Shown one piece after another: positions 31,695-43,243 of a stretch of 60,872 nucleotides of DNA. The stretch lies in NCBI GenBank assembly GCA_003427395.1, contig BFEA01000096.1:903306-964177 (forward strand), in the 5' to 3' direction. The DNA comes from Chara braunii (lineage: Eukaryota; Streptophyta; Charophyceae; Charales; Characeae). The notes beneath the pieces are model-generated. The model had not been told where the DNA came from, searched no databases, and worked only from the letters and a program-made list of their open reading frames with translations. Made by a program: the position numbers and the translations under genes. Each line of letters opens with the position of its first letter. The first letter of the stretch is position 1.

Positions 31695-34180
31695 ATGGGA
31701 CAAGGCGAGTTGGAGGAGTTGAGGAGACAAATTGATGACATGATCGACCGTGGATGGATTAGGCCTAGTGAGTCCGAGTTCGGTGCACCTGGCCTGTTTG
31801 TGCCAAAGAAAGGAGGCAAACTCCGGATGTGTATTGACTATCGTGGCCTCAATCGAATCACCAGAAAGAATGCTTACCCTTTGCCTCGCATAGATGATCT
31901 GCTAGATGCGGCAGGTGGGTGCAAGGTCTTCTCCAAGATCGACCTCAAGTCTGGTTACCACTAGATTGAAGTTGATCCGAGCGACCAACACAAAACAACA
32001 TTCAAGAGATGCGATGGGCTGTACGAATTCATCGTTATGCCCTTCAGTCTTACGAATGCACCAGCCGCATTTCAGTGCCTCATGGACAAGGTTCTTCGCC
32101 ATCAGCTCAACAGGTTTGTTGTTGTTTACCTCGATCACATCCTGATTTTCAGCAAGTCCATGGAAGAGCACGCCAAACACCTTGAGGAAGTTTTGCAGGT
32201 GCTCAAGGAGGCACAACTGCACCTCAACTTAGAGAAATCTGAGTTTGGAAGGGACAGCGTCATCTATCTTGGGCACCGGTTGTCTGCAAACGAACTTGAG
32301 CCGGAGGCAACCAAGGTTGAGGTCATCCGAAAGTGGCCTCAACCAGCGAACGTACGCGAACTGCATTCTTTTCTTCGTTTGACCTCATATTACCGGAAGT
32401 TTGTGCCCAAATTTTATGTCATTGCTCACCCACTCTCGAGACTAACAAGTAAGAATGTTGCCTATGCGTGGTGTGAGAAATGTGAGACTGCGTTCCAAGC
32501 CTTGAAAGAGGAATTGGTGAGTCATCCTGTGCTCCGCATTGCATCTCCTAACCTCACATTCGTAGTCACTACGGACGCGAGCCAGTTTGGGATTGGTGCA
32601 GTGCTGCAACAAGATGATGGTGATGGCCTGCGCCCGCTTGAGTATTACAGCAAACGCATGCCCAACCACAAGGTAGCTACCTCCACGTATATGTGTGAGT
32701 TCTACGCCTTGTGCGAGGCGCTTACACATTGGAAGCACTACCTCTTGGGTCGACACTTCAAGGTCTACTCAGATCATCAGACCTTGCAGTGGATTCGAAC
32801 ACAAACTGATCTCTCTCCTACACTGACCCGCTGGTTGCATGACATTGCTGTCTATAACTTTGAGTTGAAACACAAGAAAGACTGTTATAACCGAGTTGTT
32901 GATGCTCTGTCCCGCCATCCTGAGTTCTTGACTTGCCTTGTGGGTTCGTATGACCTCCGAAGGAAACTGAAGGAGGATCTGGCTGAACACACCGCCAAGG
33001 ATCCGGACCTTAGTCCCATCCTTGAGCAGCTCAAGGCTGACCCTAACAGTCAGCCTGATTTTCATGAGTGCGAGGGTCTTGTATTCCACCGGTATGGGAA
33101 GTTTGATCGTTTGTGTGTACCCAACCATGCGCCTCTCCGGACTCATTTCTTGGATTTGGCACATGGTCGGAGTGGACACTTCGGCTTTGAAAAGACTTAT
33201 GGAAGCCTTTTGCAACAGTTTGATTGGCCGGGAATAAAGGGATCTGCTCAGAAGTTTATTGCTGAATGTCAAGTCTGTCAAAGAACCAAGGTCCATAGGC
33301 ATAAGCCTTATGGCCTGCTGAGACCTCTCCCCATTCCTGATGGACCCGGTGAGTCGATTACCATCGACTTCACGGACATGGGAAAGGTGAGTGAGGCAGG
33401 GAATTCACAAGTCATGGTCATTGTGAACCGTTTTTCCAAATTTCTGAACTTGATTCCTTTCCCTCCCCATGCCCCAACTGAGCTTGTCATCGAAGAATTT
33501 CATCAGCAGTATATTCTGCAGTTTGATCGGGACACCCGATTTATTAGCAAAGATTGGAAGGACTTCACTTCTCAGATCTACGACATTAAACTCAACAAGA
33601 CTTCTGGTCGACACCTCGAAGCCAATGGATTGGCTGAGGAAATCAATCAGACTGTCATCCAACTACTTCGCACGTTAATTGTTCCAGATCAGAACACATG
33701 GGACAAAGAGTTACACAAAGTGAAGGGGTTGTACAACAACTCCAGTCACTCTGCAACGGGTGTGACACCGAATCAGCTGCAATACGGATGGCAGTTGCGC
33801 AATCCTCTCTCCTATCTGTTCCCTGAACGGTCACCTGGTCCGACGCCCGGCATGCCTCGCTACAATGCCAAGTATGTACACTTGCTCAAAGCTGCTATCG
33901 CAGCAATGAACAAGCGTCAGCATGCCATGATCAAACATGCTAACAAGTCGCGCAAAGAAGGGACCTTCGAAGTAGGAAGTTGTGTCTGGTTTAAAATGTC
34001 TGAGTTTTCTGACGAAGAGGGCATATCACGAAAGCTTCTTCCAGTGTACTATGGCCCTTGGCAGGTTCTGAAGGTGATTGGGGATGATTTTGGTCCTTCG
34101 TATGTGATTGACGTGCCTCCTCATCTGCGCACGTATCCGGTCTTTCACGAATCCAAACTGTTTTCACACATCAATGAGAA
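31695..34180 (+). pseudogene. Element C pol: RT, RNase H, integrase
   Basis: One nearly continuous frame. RT begins at [20 protein letters not shown], has TAG at 31962-31964 in GYH*IEVDP where CAG is expected, and reads YLDH: the second catalytic aspartate is His (32136-32138). RNase H (TTDASQFGIGAVLQQ, YMCEFYALCEAL, YSDHQTLQW) and integrase with its zinc site (LAHGRSGHFGF, CQVCQRTK) follow. A deletion of about eight codons removes the residues before FDRDTRFISKDW. The frame is lost where the Penelope-like insert begins at about 34180. Long openness despite an inactive RT suggests recent decay. Confidence 0.88.
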
Positions 34181-35714
34181 GAGATTAACAAATTATGGAA
34201 TTATAAAACGAAGAAGACAACGTGAGCTTTAGTTTCATGGCGCCGTCATCCCCTTCATCGTCAATCTCAGCTTCACACCAGCCGAGACAAACTCAATCCT
34301 TCCACGCACTCGCCACTCAGATTGAGGCATAACTTCCTCCTTTCTACGTTAATTTATACTAATTATTTACCTGTGAGAACTCCACTTGTACCAGGTACCA
34401 AGCTAAGTAACTCAAAACACGTTTACACTTCGAAGCACCATACTCAAGTACCACAGCCCCATTCACGAAATCGTCCACGCAGTTACCGTCAGGGTATCCA
34501 GAGATTGGATCCTGTATTGCGCTGCTGTGAAGGCAGTCGTAACATACTTCATCGTACGAGGTAATGTGCGTGCTTGATTCCGGAAGGAGTTATATCCTCC
34601 TGCGCCAAAAGCAGGACTGAAGTTCACGGAGATATCCGACAAAATTTTAACCGCCAAGGTAGTACCAGTTACCACCGCGTGGTGTAGTCTACAGATAAAA
34701 CAAAGCCAGCCACGATCCTTGGGACATCACACTGTACGAGGACTCAGAAAAAATCATTGAGCATCAGTTAGTGCACGGTGCTGCCAAAAACCAGCCACGA
34801 TCCGGCGGTAACGCACTGTCCGAGGTCGTCACTAGGAAAAATCCAACATTTTTATTAAACGCTCCAGCTTCCCCCATAGTGGTATGGGGTCCCTCCGTTG
34901 CATCCACTCTAAGCCTGCAATTGCAATTTCCGCAGGGTAGGCGTGTTTCTGGAGTTCCTCAGCCAAGGATAAAACCGCACAGCAAATCAGGCCCTCGTTG
35001 TTGCAGTTCAATGAGATCCTAAGGACGGTTTTAGCCACTGTGGCATATTTAGCAATTTTCGGGCCAAAAGATGAAAAGTCTTTAAAGGTACGTAGTCGCA
35101 AGACACCCGAGGACCACATGGTTCCGACGTTTTTAAATTTATGAGCAGCAAGGACCACAATATCGCCGTTAGTCACAACGATTCTGGTTTCCAAAAAATC
35201 AAGAATGCCGATCCCGGGGTCTGTTCGTTCCAAGGTTAACTCAGCGGGGTAACACGCAGAGATCCTGTCAAGTCTTTCCTCTATTTTTTTCTCCCCTTCT
35301 GGGTCCTTGATGTGGAAGAAGGAAAAGAGAAGGAGATCGTTTATGTACCGTTTCCCTGATATGAGCCTGGCATCCGTCCCAAGGGACCGAATGAACTTGG
35401 ACTCAGCAAACATACACATGATACAAGCCAGTGGAGGGCTTGCCCGGCCTCCCATAGGGAGACCTTTCTTCTGCCTTAGGATACAGTCGGAAACAAGAAA
35501 AAAGGTGTTTTGTAATTGAAAGTTAGTTAGGGAAATCAGTTTGTTGAGCCTGAGAGACTTCCACCCCGCTTCCCCATGTGATTTCCCGAACGTTACTAAC
35601 TTCTTCCGACTGTTGAATCTGAACCACTTTATACCTCGTTCTGCAAACATACTAACCACCCATTCGACAGCGAGGCGAATCTCATGGTGCGGTAATTGTG
35701 TGAATATTTCTTTG
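34180..35714 (-). mobile_element. 5'-truncated Penelope-like element in element C
   Basis: About 1.5 kb of unrelated sequence splits the end of the pol gene of C. ATGAGA occurs at both edges (34174-34179 and 35715-35720), a candidate target duplication. Read on the minus strand, the insert starts inside RT, as expected for 5' truncation during target-primed reverse transcription. The 34.2-34.8 kb part would be its 3' region and holds no recognisable nuclease. Confidence 0.65.
34832..35714 (-). pseudogene. Penelope-like reverse transcriptase fragment, YIND
   Basis: Minus-strand frame entering at LIKEIFTQLPHHEIRLAVEW (first palm motif, Asp lost by truncation), then RQKKGLPMGGRASPPLACI, then RYINDLLLF, where the catalytic YxDD has become YIND through one base (codon 35341-35339), and GIGILDFLETRI. 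It ends GKLERLIKMLDFS. The layout matches Penelope-like RTs and is clearly a different lineage from the RT at 5.8-8 kb. It is inactive by truncation and by the active-site change. Confidence 0.7.
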
Positions 35715-35723
35715 ATGAGACTT

Positions 35724-36033
35724 TCCCTTCCGAGATCCTATGATACCTCGTCTTATCGATGGCGGTCATGAGATAGACAGAATTGTTTCCCACGAGGGAA
35801 GAGGGAGGAAAAGACAGTACAAGGCTCACTTTCTCTATCACCCGTTGACCGAATTCTTCTGGATCGACCGAAAAGAGTTGTTAAAGAATGCTCCCCCTGT
35901 TGTGAACGCTTATGAACGACAGATCGCTGATGGACAGACTGCTAAGTTTTCTGCAAAACTCACTCCCTACGGTCTTACTAAATCCCTTTTTTTGATCTAC
36001 GCCTATGATGCATTCTGTACTGACTCTGAATGA
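35724..36033 (+). pseudogene. Element C integrase tail with chromodomain-like region
   Basis: The gypsy frame resumes at DFPFRDPMIPRLIDGG, matching the sister copy at 59130-59170. The chromodomain-like region includes HEIDRIVS, RKRQYKAHFLYHPL and FFWIDRKELLKNAPPVVNAYE. Stop near 36033 after YAYDAFCTDSE, shared with element F. Confidence 0.75.
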
Positions 36034-36060
36034 GTTACTCGCTCGAAGGGACCTCGCTCT

Positions 36061-36074
36061 TGAGAGGGGGGTAG
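36061..36074 (+). promoter_or_regulatory. Polypurine tract, element C
   Basis: GAGAGGGGGGTAG just before the 3' LTR, the plus-strand primer for reverse transcription. Element F has a G-run in the same place (59466-59474). Confidence 0.8.
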
Positions 36075-37472
36075 TGTAATGACCCGCCAAAAACACAGAC
36101 TGAGAACACTGCTGATTTTTGGGATTTGCCACTAGAATGATTGCCTTGCTGTGATTCCCACATTCTGCTGTGGTTTCCAAGTCTGTGTGTGTGTGCGTGC
36201 CTACTGGTTTGCATGCTTGTCGGAGTGCTTGTCGGTTGAGTGTGTGTGTGACCCGCAAGGGTACTTGTTGGTTGCAAGGCCCCGCAGGGCCGGTACTTAC
36301 CTATGGCCGTGACTTTGAGGGTTGCAGGGCGGTAAACACTGAAGTAGCGGGGGTAGGCCCGTGACACTTAGAGCAGCGGGGAAAAACGGTCAAGTAGCAG
36401 GTAGGCCGGTACCAGTCGAATAGTGGTAGGAGTGTCAGGTACTGGAGGCCGAGCAGAAGACGACAAAAAGTTGGCATTTTTAGAGGCCCAGTAGCGGTAG
36501 GATAGAGGTAGGCCGGTACCAGTCCAAGTAGCCTAGGTCTAGGGCCTGTCCGATGGTTAGCAGAGCCTGCAATGATGTTTCCCTCCGAAAGGGAGGAGGT
36601 ACCGGTTGCTGGGAGGCTGCTCGGCCTAGGAAGTCACCGCCCAGGAGGCCAGTAGGCCGCTATATCTTTCAGAGGAGCAAGTAGCTCCTCCTCATTTGCG
36701 GTATGCAAGGATTGGCGACATGTTGCTGGAGCGCAGCGCTGGCTGATACGGCGCTGCTTGGAGGTGAAGGGCAGTTGGCGCTCAGCCTGGCTATGGCGAG
36801 CAGCCCAGCTTGAGGAGGAGGAAGAAGGGGGGCTAAGGAGGAGAGTGGTGAGACACCTACCTGGCTATGGTGGACACCGTCTTCATCACCTTGTTGGGTG
36901 TTGCATCTGGAAGGCCCCAGTTGGGGTAGTGTCGCACCAAGGAAGCTCGAAGCAGAGTCAGCCATGGCGGACCAGTCAACAGCATCATAGCTGCTTTGGG
37001 TTGTCCTTTGGACAGGAGTGCAGCACCATAGCTGCTTTGGGTTGTCCTTTGGACAGGAAGGCAGAGCCCTCAGTAGTCCGCCATAGCCTTTGCATGAGAG
37101 AGGAGGCAGAAGGAGGGAAGCCATGGCTATGGTGGACTTGTTGTTGTTGTTCTTGTTGTTGTTGAGTTAGCAGTAAGAGGGAACTTCGGATATTGATTCT
37201 GGTTCATCCATTCACTGCTATTATTATTATTGGGAGAAGAATAAGATTGGCGAAGTGAAGGAGGAGGAGAAAGGTGGAGAGAGAAGGGGGAAATGGTCAT
37301 GGGTTTTGTTGGTGCATATCTTCTTCTTCTTCTTCTTCTTCTTCTTCTTCTCCTTCTTCTTTTTCTCTCCTCTGGTCTCTATCTCTTTGCAAGTGCTTTC
37401 ATTTCTTTCGCAATTGGGTGGCATTGTCTTTCATTGTGAATTTGCACTTTGGAAATGACCAGGATCGTAACA
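36075..37472 (+). repeat. Element C 3' LTR (family 2, full length)
   Basis: 1398 bp, TGTAATGACC to GATCGTAACA. Contains a (TTC)n stretch at 37318-37350. This is the best reference copy for family 2. Confidence 0.85.
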
Positions 37473-37753
37473 ATAGTGTGGATACTGTGTGAGAACTATC
37501 TTTGCTTCATTCTTTTCTGGACGTGGTCTACTTGACTTGCCTTTGTGACTGGTTGTCGGGATTCAATGGAGCGAATTGCACTTTCAATGTGTTCTATCAT
37601 ATCGCATGGTCAAGTTTTCTGATGTGTCTTTTTCTCTCTATGGGGTGTGATACTCCTATCCTCTCCCCTTTCTTTTGTGTTTGTATGGGCATGCATATAA
37701 GTCTATGTGAGCGAGTGTTGGTTTTCTGACAACAAGCAACCAGGTTCATAACA
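37473..37753 (+). repeat. Element D 5' LTR, right part
   Basis: ATAGTGTGGATACTG to GGTTCATAACA, matching 45579-45856 at the end of the D 3' LTR. Followed three bases later by the primer site. Confidence 0.85.
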
Positions 37754-37756
37754 GTT

Positions 37757-37768
37757 TGGTATCAGAGC
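37757..37768 (+). promoter_or_regulatory. Primer-binding site, element D
   Basis: TGGTATCAGAGC, perfect complement of the plant initiator tRNA-Met 3' end. Confidence 0.92.
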
Positions 37769-39100
37769 TATTGGACCCAGTCAGTGACACAGAGATGAGT
37801 TGGAGCAACTATCATCATCTAGCGACACACTGGAGTTGAATCTCATGGCGATTTGTCATCTTCTGTGTTGGCAACAGTGAGGGTGGTAGTGACAAGTGTG
37901 TGGCGAGAATAATTGGACAGAGGGTGACTCACTTCTGCTCAGGAGAGTACTGAAGTGAGTGACGATTATCACTCAGAGGCTTGGGAGGCTGTGAGAAGAC
38001 TATTCTTAGCCTAGCGATTCATCTGGGACTGACGATTTGCAAGGAAGTGATCCACAACGATTTTTTCCTTTCATCAGAGTGTTGCGATTTGGGATTGGAT
38101 CGGGATCCCCAATTCCCAAGCAGGGCAAGGAAGGTTGGAGCAGCGCTGCACTGAGTTTCTCAGTTATTGGCATTTGGGAGACCAGATTTACTGAATCCAA
38201 TTGGGGTTCAAGCGCCACAGGATGTCCTACAAGATCACCAAGTTTCAGAGAATTTTGTACGTGGGAACAGTGGGGATAGTATGGAGAAGAAACTGGCGAG
38301 ATGGGTCTGAGGAGACAGCCATAGCCAAGTTCTCATCATCCCCTGTTGAGAAGTATCTGAAGTAAGTGCGTTCCTTACTCTACTCTGGCGATTCTAGGGC
38401 TATTTTTAGATTAGCGAATTTTGGCCTATCCGTCTGTAGACAGTTGAAAATCGAATTTATGACTGCATAGCCACTTTCTCTCCCCCATCTTCTCTGACTT
38501 CTATTAACCTTGTTTGACCCTTGCTCTAACTCAAACTTCATATGGGATTGCGTTACAGTATTGCGATTCACTTTGTGTTGTGAATTGGATTGTTCAGGGC
38601 CATATTGTTAGCGATAATGGACTTGTGAATTTTGCACTGCCATAGCTGGAGCGTGGTCAATCTATGGTTTGTCATAACTTTAGTTCTGTCCGTCAGAATT
38701 CATGTTTGTCTGACCCTGGTAAATCGCAATTTAGTATTTGTTATGTGTCTGAAATCGCAAGGTCAGATTTGATGCTTTGAGTCTGTCACAGTGAAATTTG
38801 TACTTCGCTATACCCCAAGTATGGCATACAAGTCATCAAGTGGCAAAGTGAGTAGGGGAAATGTAAGAATGGACTATTCAGTAAATCGTTACATCTTGGT
38901 CATTTCTGGGTATTTGTCTGTCGCTACCTGTCACTCTGTCTAACTTCTAATCAATACTAATTAGTCCAAGACTGCATCCTGTAAATTATTGACATAGGAT
39001 TTGAAGTAATTGCACTCAATTGGGGTGTCAGGGATGTGAATGGGAAATCGTGAAATGTTTTTTGTTGGGAATGCCCTAATCTGACGCTTGAGCCTCAAGC
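37769..39100 (+). other. Element D leader, no gene seen
   Basis: Untranslated leader before gag, AT-moderate, without a coding domain. Confidence 0.5.
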
Positions 39101-39488
39101 TGTCTGCAGAGACTGAGCGCTTGTTTGCTTATACTAACCATCTTCTCCTTCCTGTCAGGTAACAGTGATTGGGTGAGTACTGAAGAGAAACCCCAATCCC
39201 TGTGGACCTCCTTTCTGTCTTCTAATTTTCTTTTGTTTGTATTGTGGATTATGTAAACATGTATGGGGCAGAGAAGGCCGAAGCTTCTTAACCATGTCTG
39301 CAGAGACTGAGCGCTTGTTTGCTCATACTAACCAACTTCTCCTTCCAGTCAGGTGACAATGATTGGGTGAGTACTGAAGAGAAACCCCAATCCTTGTTGA
39401 CCTCCTTTCTGTCTTCTTATTTTCTTTTGTTTGTATTGTGGATTATGTAAACATGTTTGGGGCAGAGAAGGCCGAAGCTTCTTAACCA
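39101..39488 (+). repeat. 194-bp tandem duplication with splice-like signals
   Basis: Copies at 39101-39294 and 39295-39488. Each contains CTTCTCCTTCC.GTCAGGT, a good 3' splice site, followed within about 20 bases by TTGG|GTGAGTACTG, a strong 5' splice site. After the second copy CTCTTTCAG ends at 39510. An intron 39367-39510 in the leader is plausible and would place gag on a spliced RNA. Confidence 0.65.
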
Positions 39489-39510
39489 AATCCTGAGCCC
39501 CCTCTTTCAG

Positions 39511-40595
39511 AACTTGATGCAGCCCTACTTGTCGAAGAGACTGCACTCCGGAAGCATGCAGAAGCAGTGGAAGCTCTGAAGGAGGAGAAGAGGCGCAAAG
39601 AGGAGGCCTCACAAAGGAGGTCAGGTGGATCCTTCTCCTGGCGGATTTAGGAAGGTCAAGGTGAGTGGGACATCCAATCAATACAATAAGGATATTGTTG
39701 AGTTCGTCCTCTTGCAGGATGACTTCAACAAATCCTATTTGACTAAGAGGGATAAACGGGTAACCAGCTTGGAGAATCAACAATCCGAGTTGTCTAGCAA
39801 GCTTGATAAGATATCTCTCAAACTTGATCAGCTCATCGCCCACCTTCCTACACCTCTGAAGATCTTCACTCCTCCTTGGATTCCCAAACATGGATCGCAA
39901 CAGAGTCCCCAATGCTCCCCAACCTCTACATCCCAATCAACATACACTTCACAACCTTCAGGTCCATTTGACTTTCAACGGCGCAAGCTGACCCTTCCAC
40001 GATGTTTTTTGGGGAGGACCCCAAGGTGGATGTTTCAGATTAGGTCACTGCACAGATAACCTACCTGAGTGGGTTCAAATGTGACGAGGATGTGAAGGTC
40101 AGCACAATCCTTGCTCGCATGGAGAGGACTTTACTGAAATGGTGCACATCCACCTCCAACAAGCAAGGATTGGTGATGTCTGAATGGGCACAAAGGCTGG
40201 GGGTGAGTGGTTTTCTGCAGGCACTGAATGACAAATTTGCAGACAAGGAGCAGACCAGGAAAGCAGCACACAAAATTGTCTGCTTGGGCCAAAAAAAATG
40301 AGACGGCTCCTTGTCTAAGTTGTACTCTACCTTTGAGAGGCTGACAACGACTCTTGGGTTGGAAATGAGTGAGCAGGATCAACTAATTCATTTCCTTACA
40401 GCAACGCCTGGAGACTACCAACTTGCATTGTTCTCTCAGGGCCATAAGGACTGGAGGTTCTTTGGCAAAGCAGTCCTAGACTTGGAGTCCGAACTCAATG
40501 TTCAAGAAGCCCCTTCTAAAGGAAGGAAGAGACCCTCCTCAAAGGGCAGGAGAAAGAGGAAGGGTGCTCTCTTTGCTGCAGCCTCAAGTTCATAA
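39511..40595 (+). pseudogene. Element D gag
   Basis: Pieces in two frames. The first contains NQYNKDIVEFVLLQDDFNKS and a coiled-coil-like SLENQQSELSSKLDKISLKL. The second (40092-40595) holds the capsid-like ILARMERTLLKW, FLQALNDKFADKEQTRKAAH and LYSTFERLTTTLGLEMSEQD, with TGA at 40299-40301 after an A-run. It ends in a Lys/Arg-rich stretch. Packages genomic RNA in the intact family. Confidence 0.65.
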
Positions 40596-40758
40596 GATGA
40601 GGCAGCTTCTCATAGTGGAAACCCTCCATCTGAGACTCCCTCATCCTCTGCTGCAGATCCAGTTGTTCTTGCCCTGGCTGATGCTCTTATGGAACTAACA
40701 AAGGGAAAAATCCCGACCGAAAGAGCACCAACCAGCAGCAAGGGGAAATGAAAAGGAC

Positions 40759-40986
40759 GTGCCTCTTCCCCTGCGACCAAGAGAGTTTCATTGCCACGAG
40801 ACATCCAATGGCCAGCTGACCCCTTTGCATGAACTCAGGATCCAGGAGGGAGTATGGAGGAAGAGGAAGGACAAGGGAGTCTGCCTGAGGTGTGAGGGGG
40901 ACCATTATCTGAAGGATTGTCCCGACATGCCTCGCAGACCTTCAGGCTCTAGTTCAAAAACTAGACTGAAGAGAGGTGGAGCATAA
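40759..40986 (+). pseudogene. Element D nucleocapsid knuckle, one residue short
   Basis: CLRCEGDHYLKDC is CX2CX3HX4C; the usual knuckle has four residues before His. The surrounding KDKGVCLRC and DMPRRP fit gypsy nucleocapsids. The missing residue would weaken zinc binding. Confidence 0.6.
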
Positions 40987-41208
40987 GCTCCTTCCACCCG
41001 TGATGATTCATCTCTTGATGAAGTTGAATCTTCACCCTCTCTAGCGAATTATTTTCTTGTAGTTGCAGCATCAGAGTCCTTCACTTATAAGGACACTGAT
41101 CTTGATGAGACGTGGGAGGAGGATGAATTGCAGGTCCTTGCTGATCTTTTCCAGTCTTTGCAGGAGAAGAAAAAACACAGACCGGATCTCATCCTGCTTC
41201 GACGCTTT

Positions 41209-41732
41209 ATCCTAGCCTCCTAGGAGCCAGGTTCAAAGGGTCACTAGATTGTGGGGCTACAAACAACTTTATGTCTCCCAAGACAGTCAGTAGGCTGCAC
41301 TTGGATCAAAGACTGGTAAAGTTGCAGCAGCCGATTGAGGTTCGCATTGGCGACTCATCTACTGTCAGGATCACTACTGTTGTTAAAGGCTTACCGATGG
41401 TCTTTGACAAACAGGGAGAAATCATGCAGAGCTTGAATTTCTATGTGTTTCCTAACTTGCCTTTTAACCTTGTCTTCTCACTACAATGGCTTGAGGCCAC
41501 CAACCCCATGATCAACTGGCAGATCCCTAAGGTTGAGTTGCCTGATCGGCGAGGGAAATACCAACCTTGTATGATCGCCGATGAATACCACCCGATCAGC
41601 AGCTGCTATTGCATGAGAGCACATGAGTTCTTTCAATTCTCGCGCTATACTGACCATACTCGTATGTTTGTAGCTTATATAAACAGACTGATGTGGAGAC
41701 TGCTCCCTGTCCCTCTCAAATTCAACAAGTGA
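41209..41732 (+). pseudogene. Element D aspartic protease
   Basis: SLDCGATNNFMSPKTV carries the protease active site in the D-C-G form, followed by SLNFYVFPNLPFNLVFSLQW, the flap-to-end part typical of gypsy proteases. The frame runs to a stop at 41732, overlapping the RT frame. Confidence 0.65.
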
Positions 41733-42420
41733 CTGACCGGTTCTCAAACCTTATGCAGAAGCCTACTGAACTTGTCCACAGGGAGACCAAGCATAAGATC
41801 GAGCTCCTACCTGACACGGTCCCTCCCAAGGGCTGGGTGTATAGGATGTCCCCTGTTGAACTTGAGGAGCTCAGAAAACAGTTAGAGACCCTGACCAACG
41901 ATGGTTGGATACGTCCCAATACATCTGAATTTGGGGCACCAGTTCTCTTTGTTCCAAAGGGAAATGGTGAGTTCATAATATGTGTGGACTACAGAGAACT
42001 CAATAAGATCACGAGGAAGTCTACTAAACCTCTTCCTCGGATTGATGATTTGTTGGATATGGTGCAGAGCTGCACTATTTTCATTAAGATCGACCTCAAA
42101 TCTGGCTATCACCAGATTGAGATGGTTGAAGGAGATCTCCATAAGACAACCTTCAAGACCAGATATGGTACCTATGAGTTCCTGGTCATGCCATTCGGTC
42201 TTTGCAATGCCCCTAACACTTTCAGATTGAGATACTTTGCATCCTCAGGGCTTACCTGGACAAGTTTATAGTTGTCTACTTGAATCATATCCTGGTATTC
42301 AGTCGAACTATCCAGAAGCATCCTCAACATCTGGCTCTAATCCTCCAGGTCTTATATGATAACCAGTACAAAATCAACAGCAAGAAGTCCTCTTTTGAGT
42401 GAACTTTGTTGTTTGTCTGG
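41693..42420 (+). pseudogene. Element D reverse transcriptase
   Basis: [45 protein letters not shown] and [12 protein letters not shown] are in frame to 42271. Beyond a frameshift near 42230 the catalytic box reads YLNH (42278-42289): both catalytic aspartates are gone. Several stops follow. Confidence 0.8.
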
Positions 42421-42521
42421 GTCATATCATTTATGGAGAGGGGTTAGTTCCTTAAGCAACAAAAGTTGCTGCTATTCAGGACTGGCTGCAACCTTTAGCA
42501 GTCTGTGATGTTCAGTCTCTC

Positions 42522-43157
42522 GTGGGTCTTTCTTCTTACTACAGGAGGTTCGTCACTAACTTCTCTTTTATCGCAGCTTCTCTGACTTACCTCACCAAGA
42601 AAGACACTCCCTTTCTTTGGACATCAGATTGTCAGGAGGCATTTACACGTCTCAAGGAGGTCTTGATTCGTGCCCCTGTACTGAAGCTACGTGATCCTAC
42701 CTTGCCTTTTGTGCTAACCACTGATGCTAGTCAGTATGGTGTAGGAGCGGTACTTCGGCAGGACAGTGGGAATGATATGTTATCTGTCGAGTACATGAGC
42801 AAAAAGATCAAAACCAAGAAGCTGCAGAACTCTACCTATGAGAAGGAGCTTCATGCCCTTGTGTCAGCGCTCAAGCATTGGAAACACTTGCTCCTGGGAA
42901 GGCACTTCAATATTTTTTCTGATCACTCCAACCTTCAGTGGATGAAATCCCAGGGAGAGTTGAATGACAAGCTTGCCCGCTATATTCAGTTCATTGGCAT
43001 GTTTGACTTTGAACTGAAACACAAGAAGGGATGCTATAATCAAGTAGCAATGCCCTTTCTCGTAGACCTGACGCTCCCTTCCTCATCTACTTCACTCATT
43101 CCTTTGGGGAGAAGACCTGTCGGACCATTGTTCGTTTGCTGCCATGACCGATCGTGA
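42522..43157 (+). pseudogene. Element D RNase H
   Basis: LTTDASQYGVGAVLRQD, TYEKELHALVSAL and FSDHSNLQWM carry the catalytic acids. The frame continues to KGCYNQVA, where a frameshift replaces the usual DALSR. Degrades the RNA of the RNA-DNA hybrid in the intact family. Confidence 0.8.
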
Positions 43158-43243
43158 GGAATCTGCAGGCTGATCCTACGTCTGAACCCGGATATACTCT
43201 GGTTTCATATTTGTTGTAAACTTGCAGCAAAGGTGAGGAATGT

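Larger units (their letters stand above)
30705..37472 (+). mobile_element. Element C: Ty3/gypsy (family 2) nested in D
   Basis: TGTAATGACCCGCC start at 30705, end GATCGTAACA at 37472, flanked by AATAG (30700-30704) and ATAG (37473-37476, or AATAG if the last LTR base is counted). It retains a truncated 5' LTR fused directly to RT, so gag, protease, primer site and the rest of the LTR are deleted. Its 3' LTR is full length. A Penelope-like fragment sits in its pol. Confidence 0.85.
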
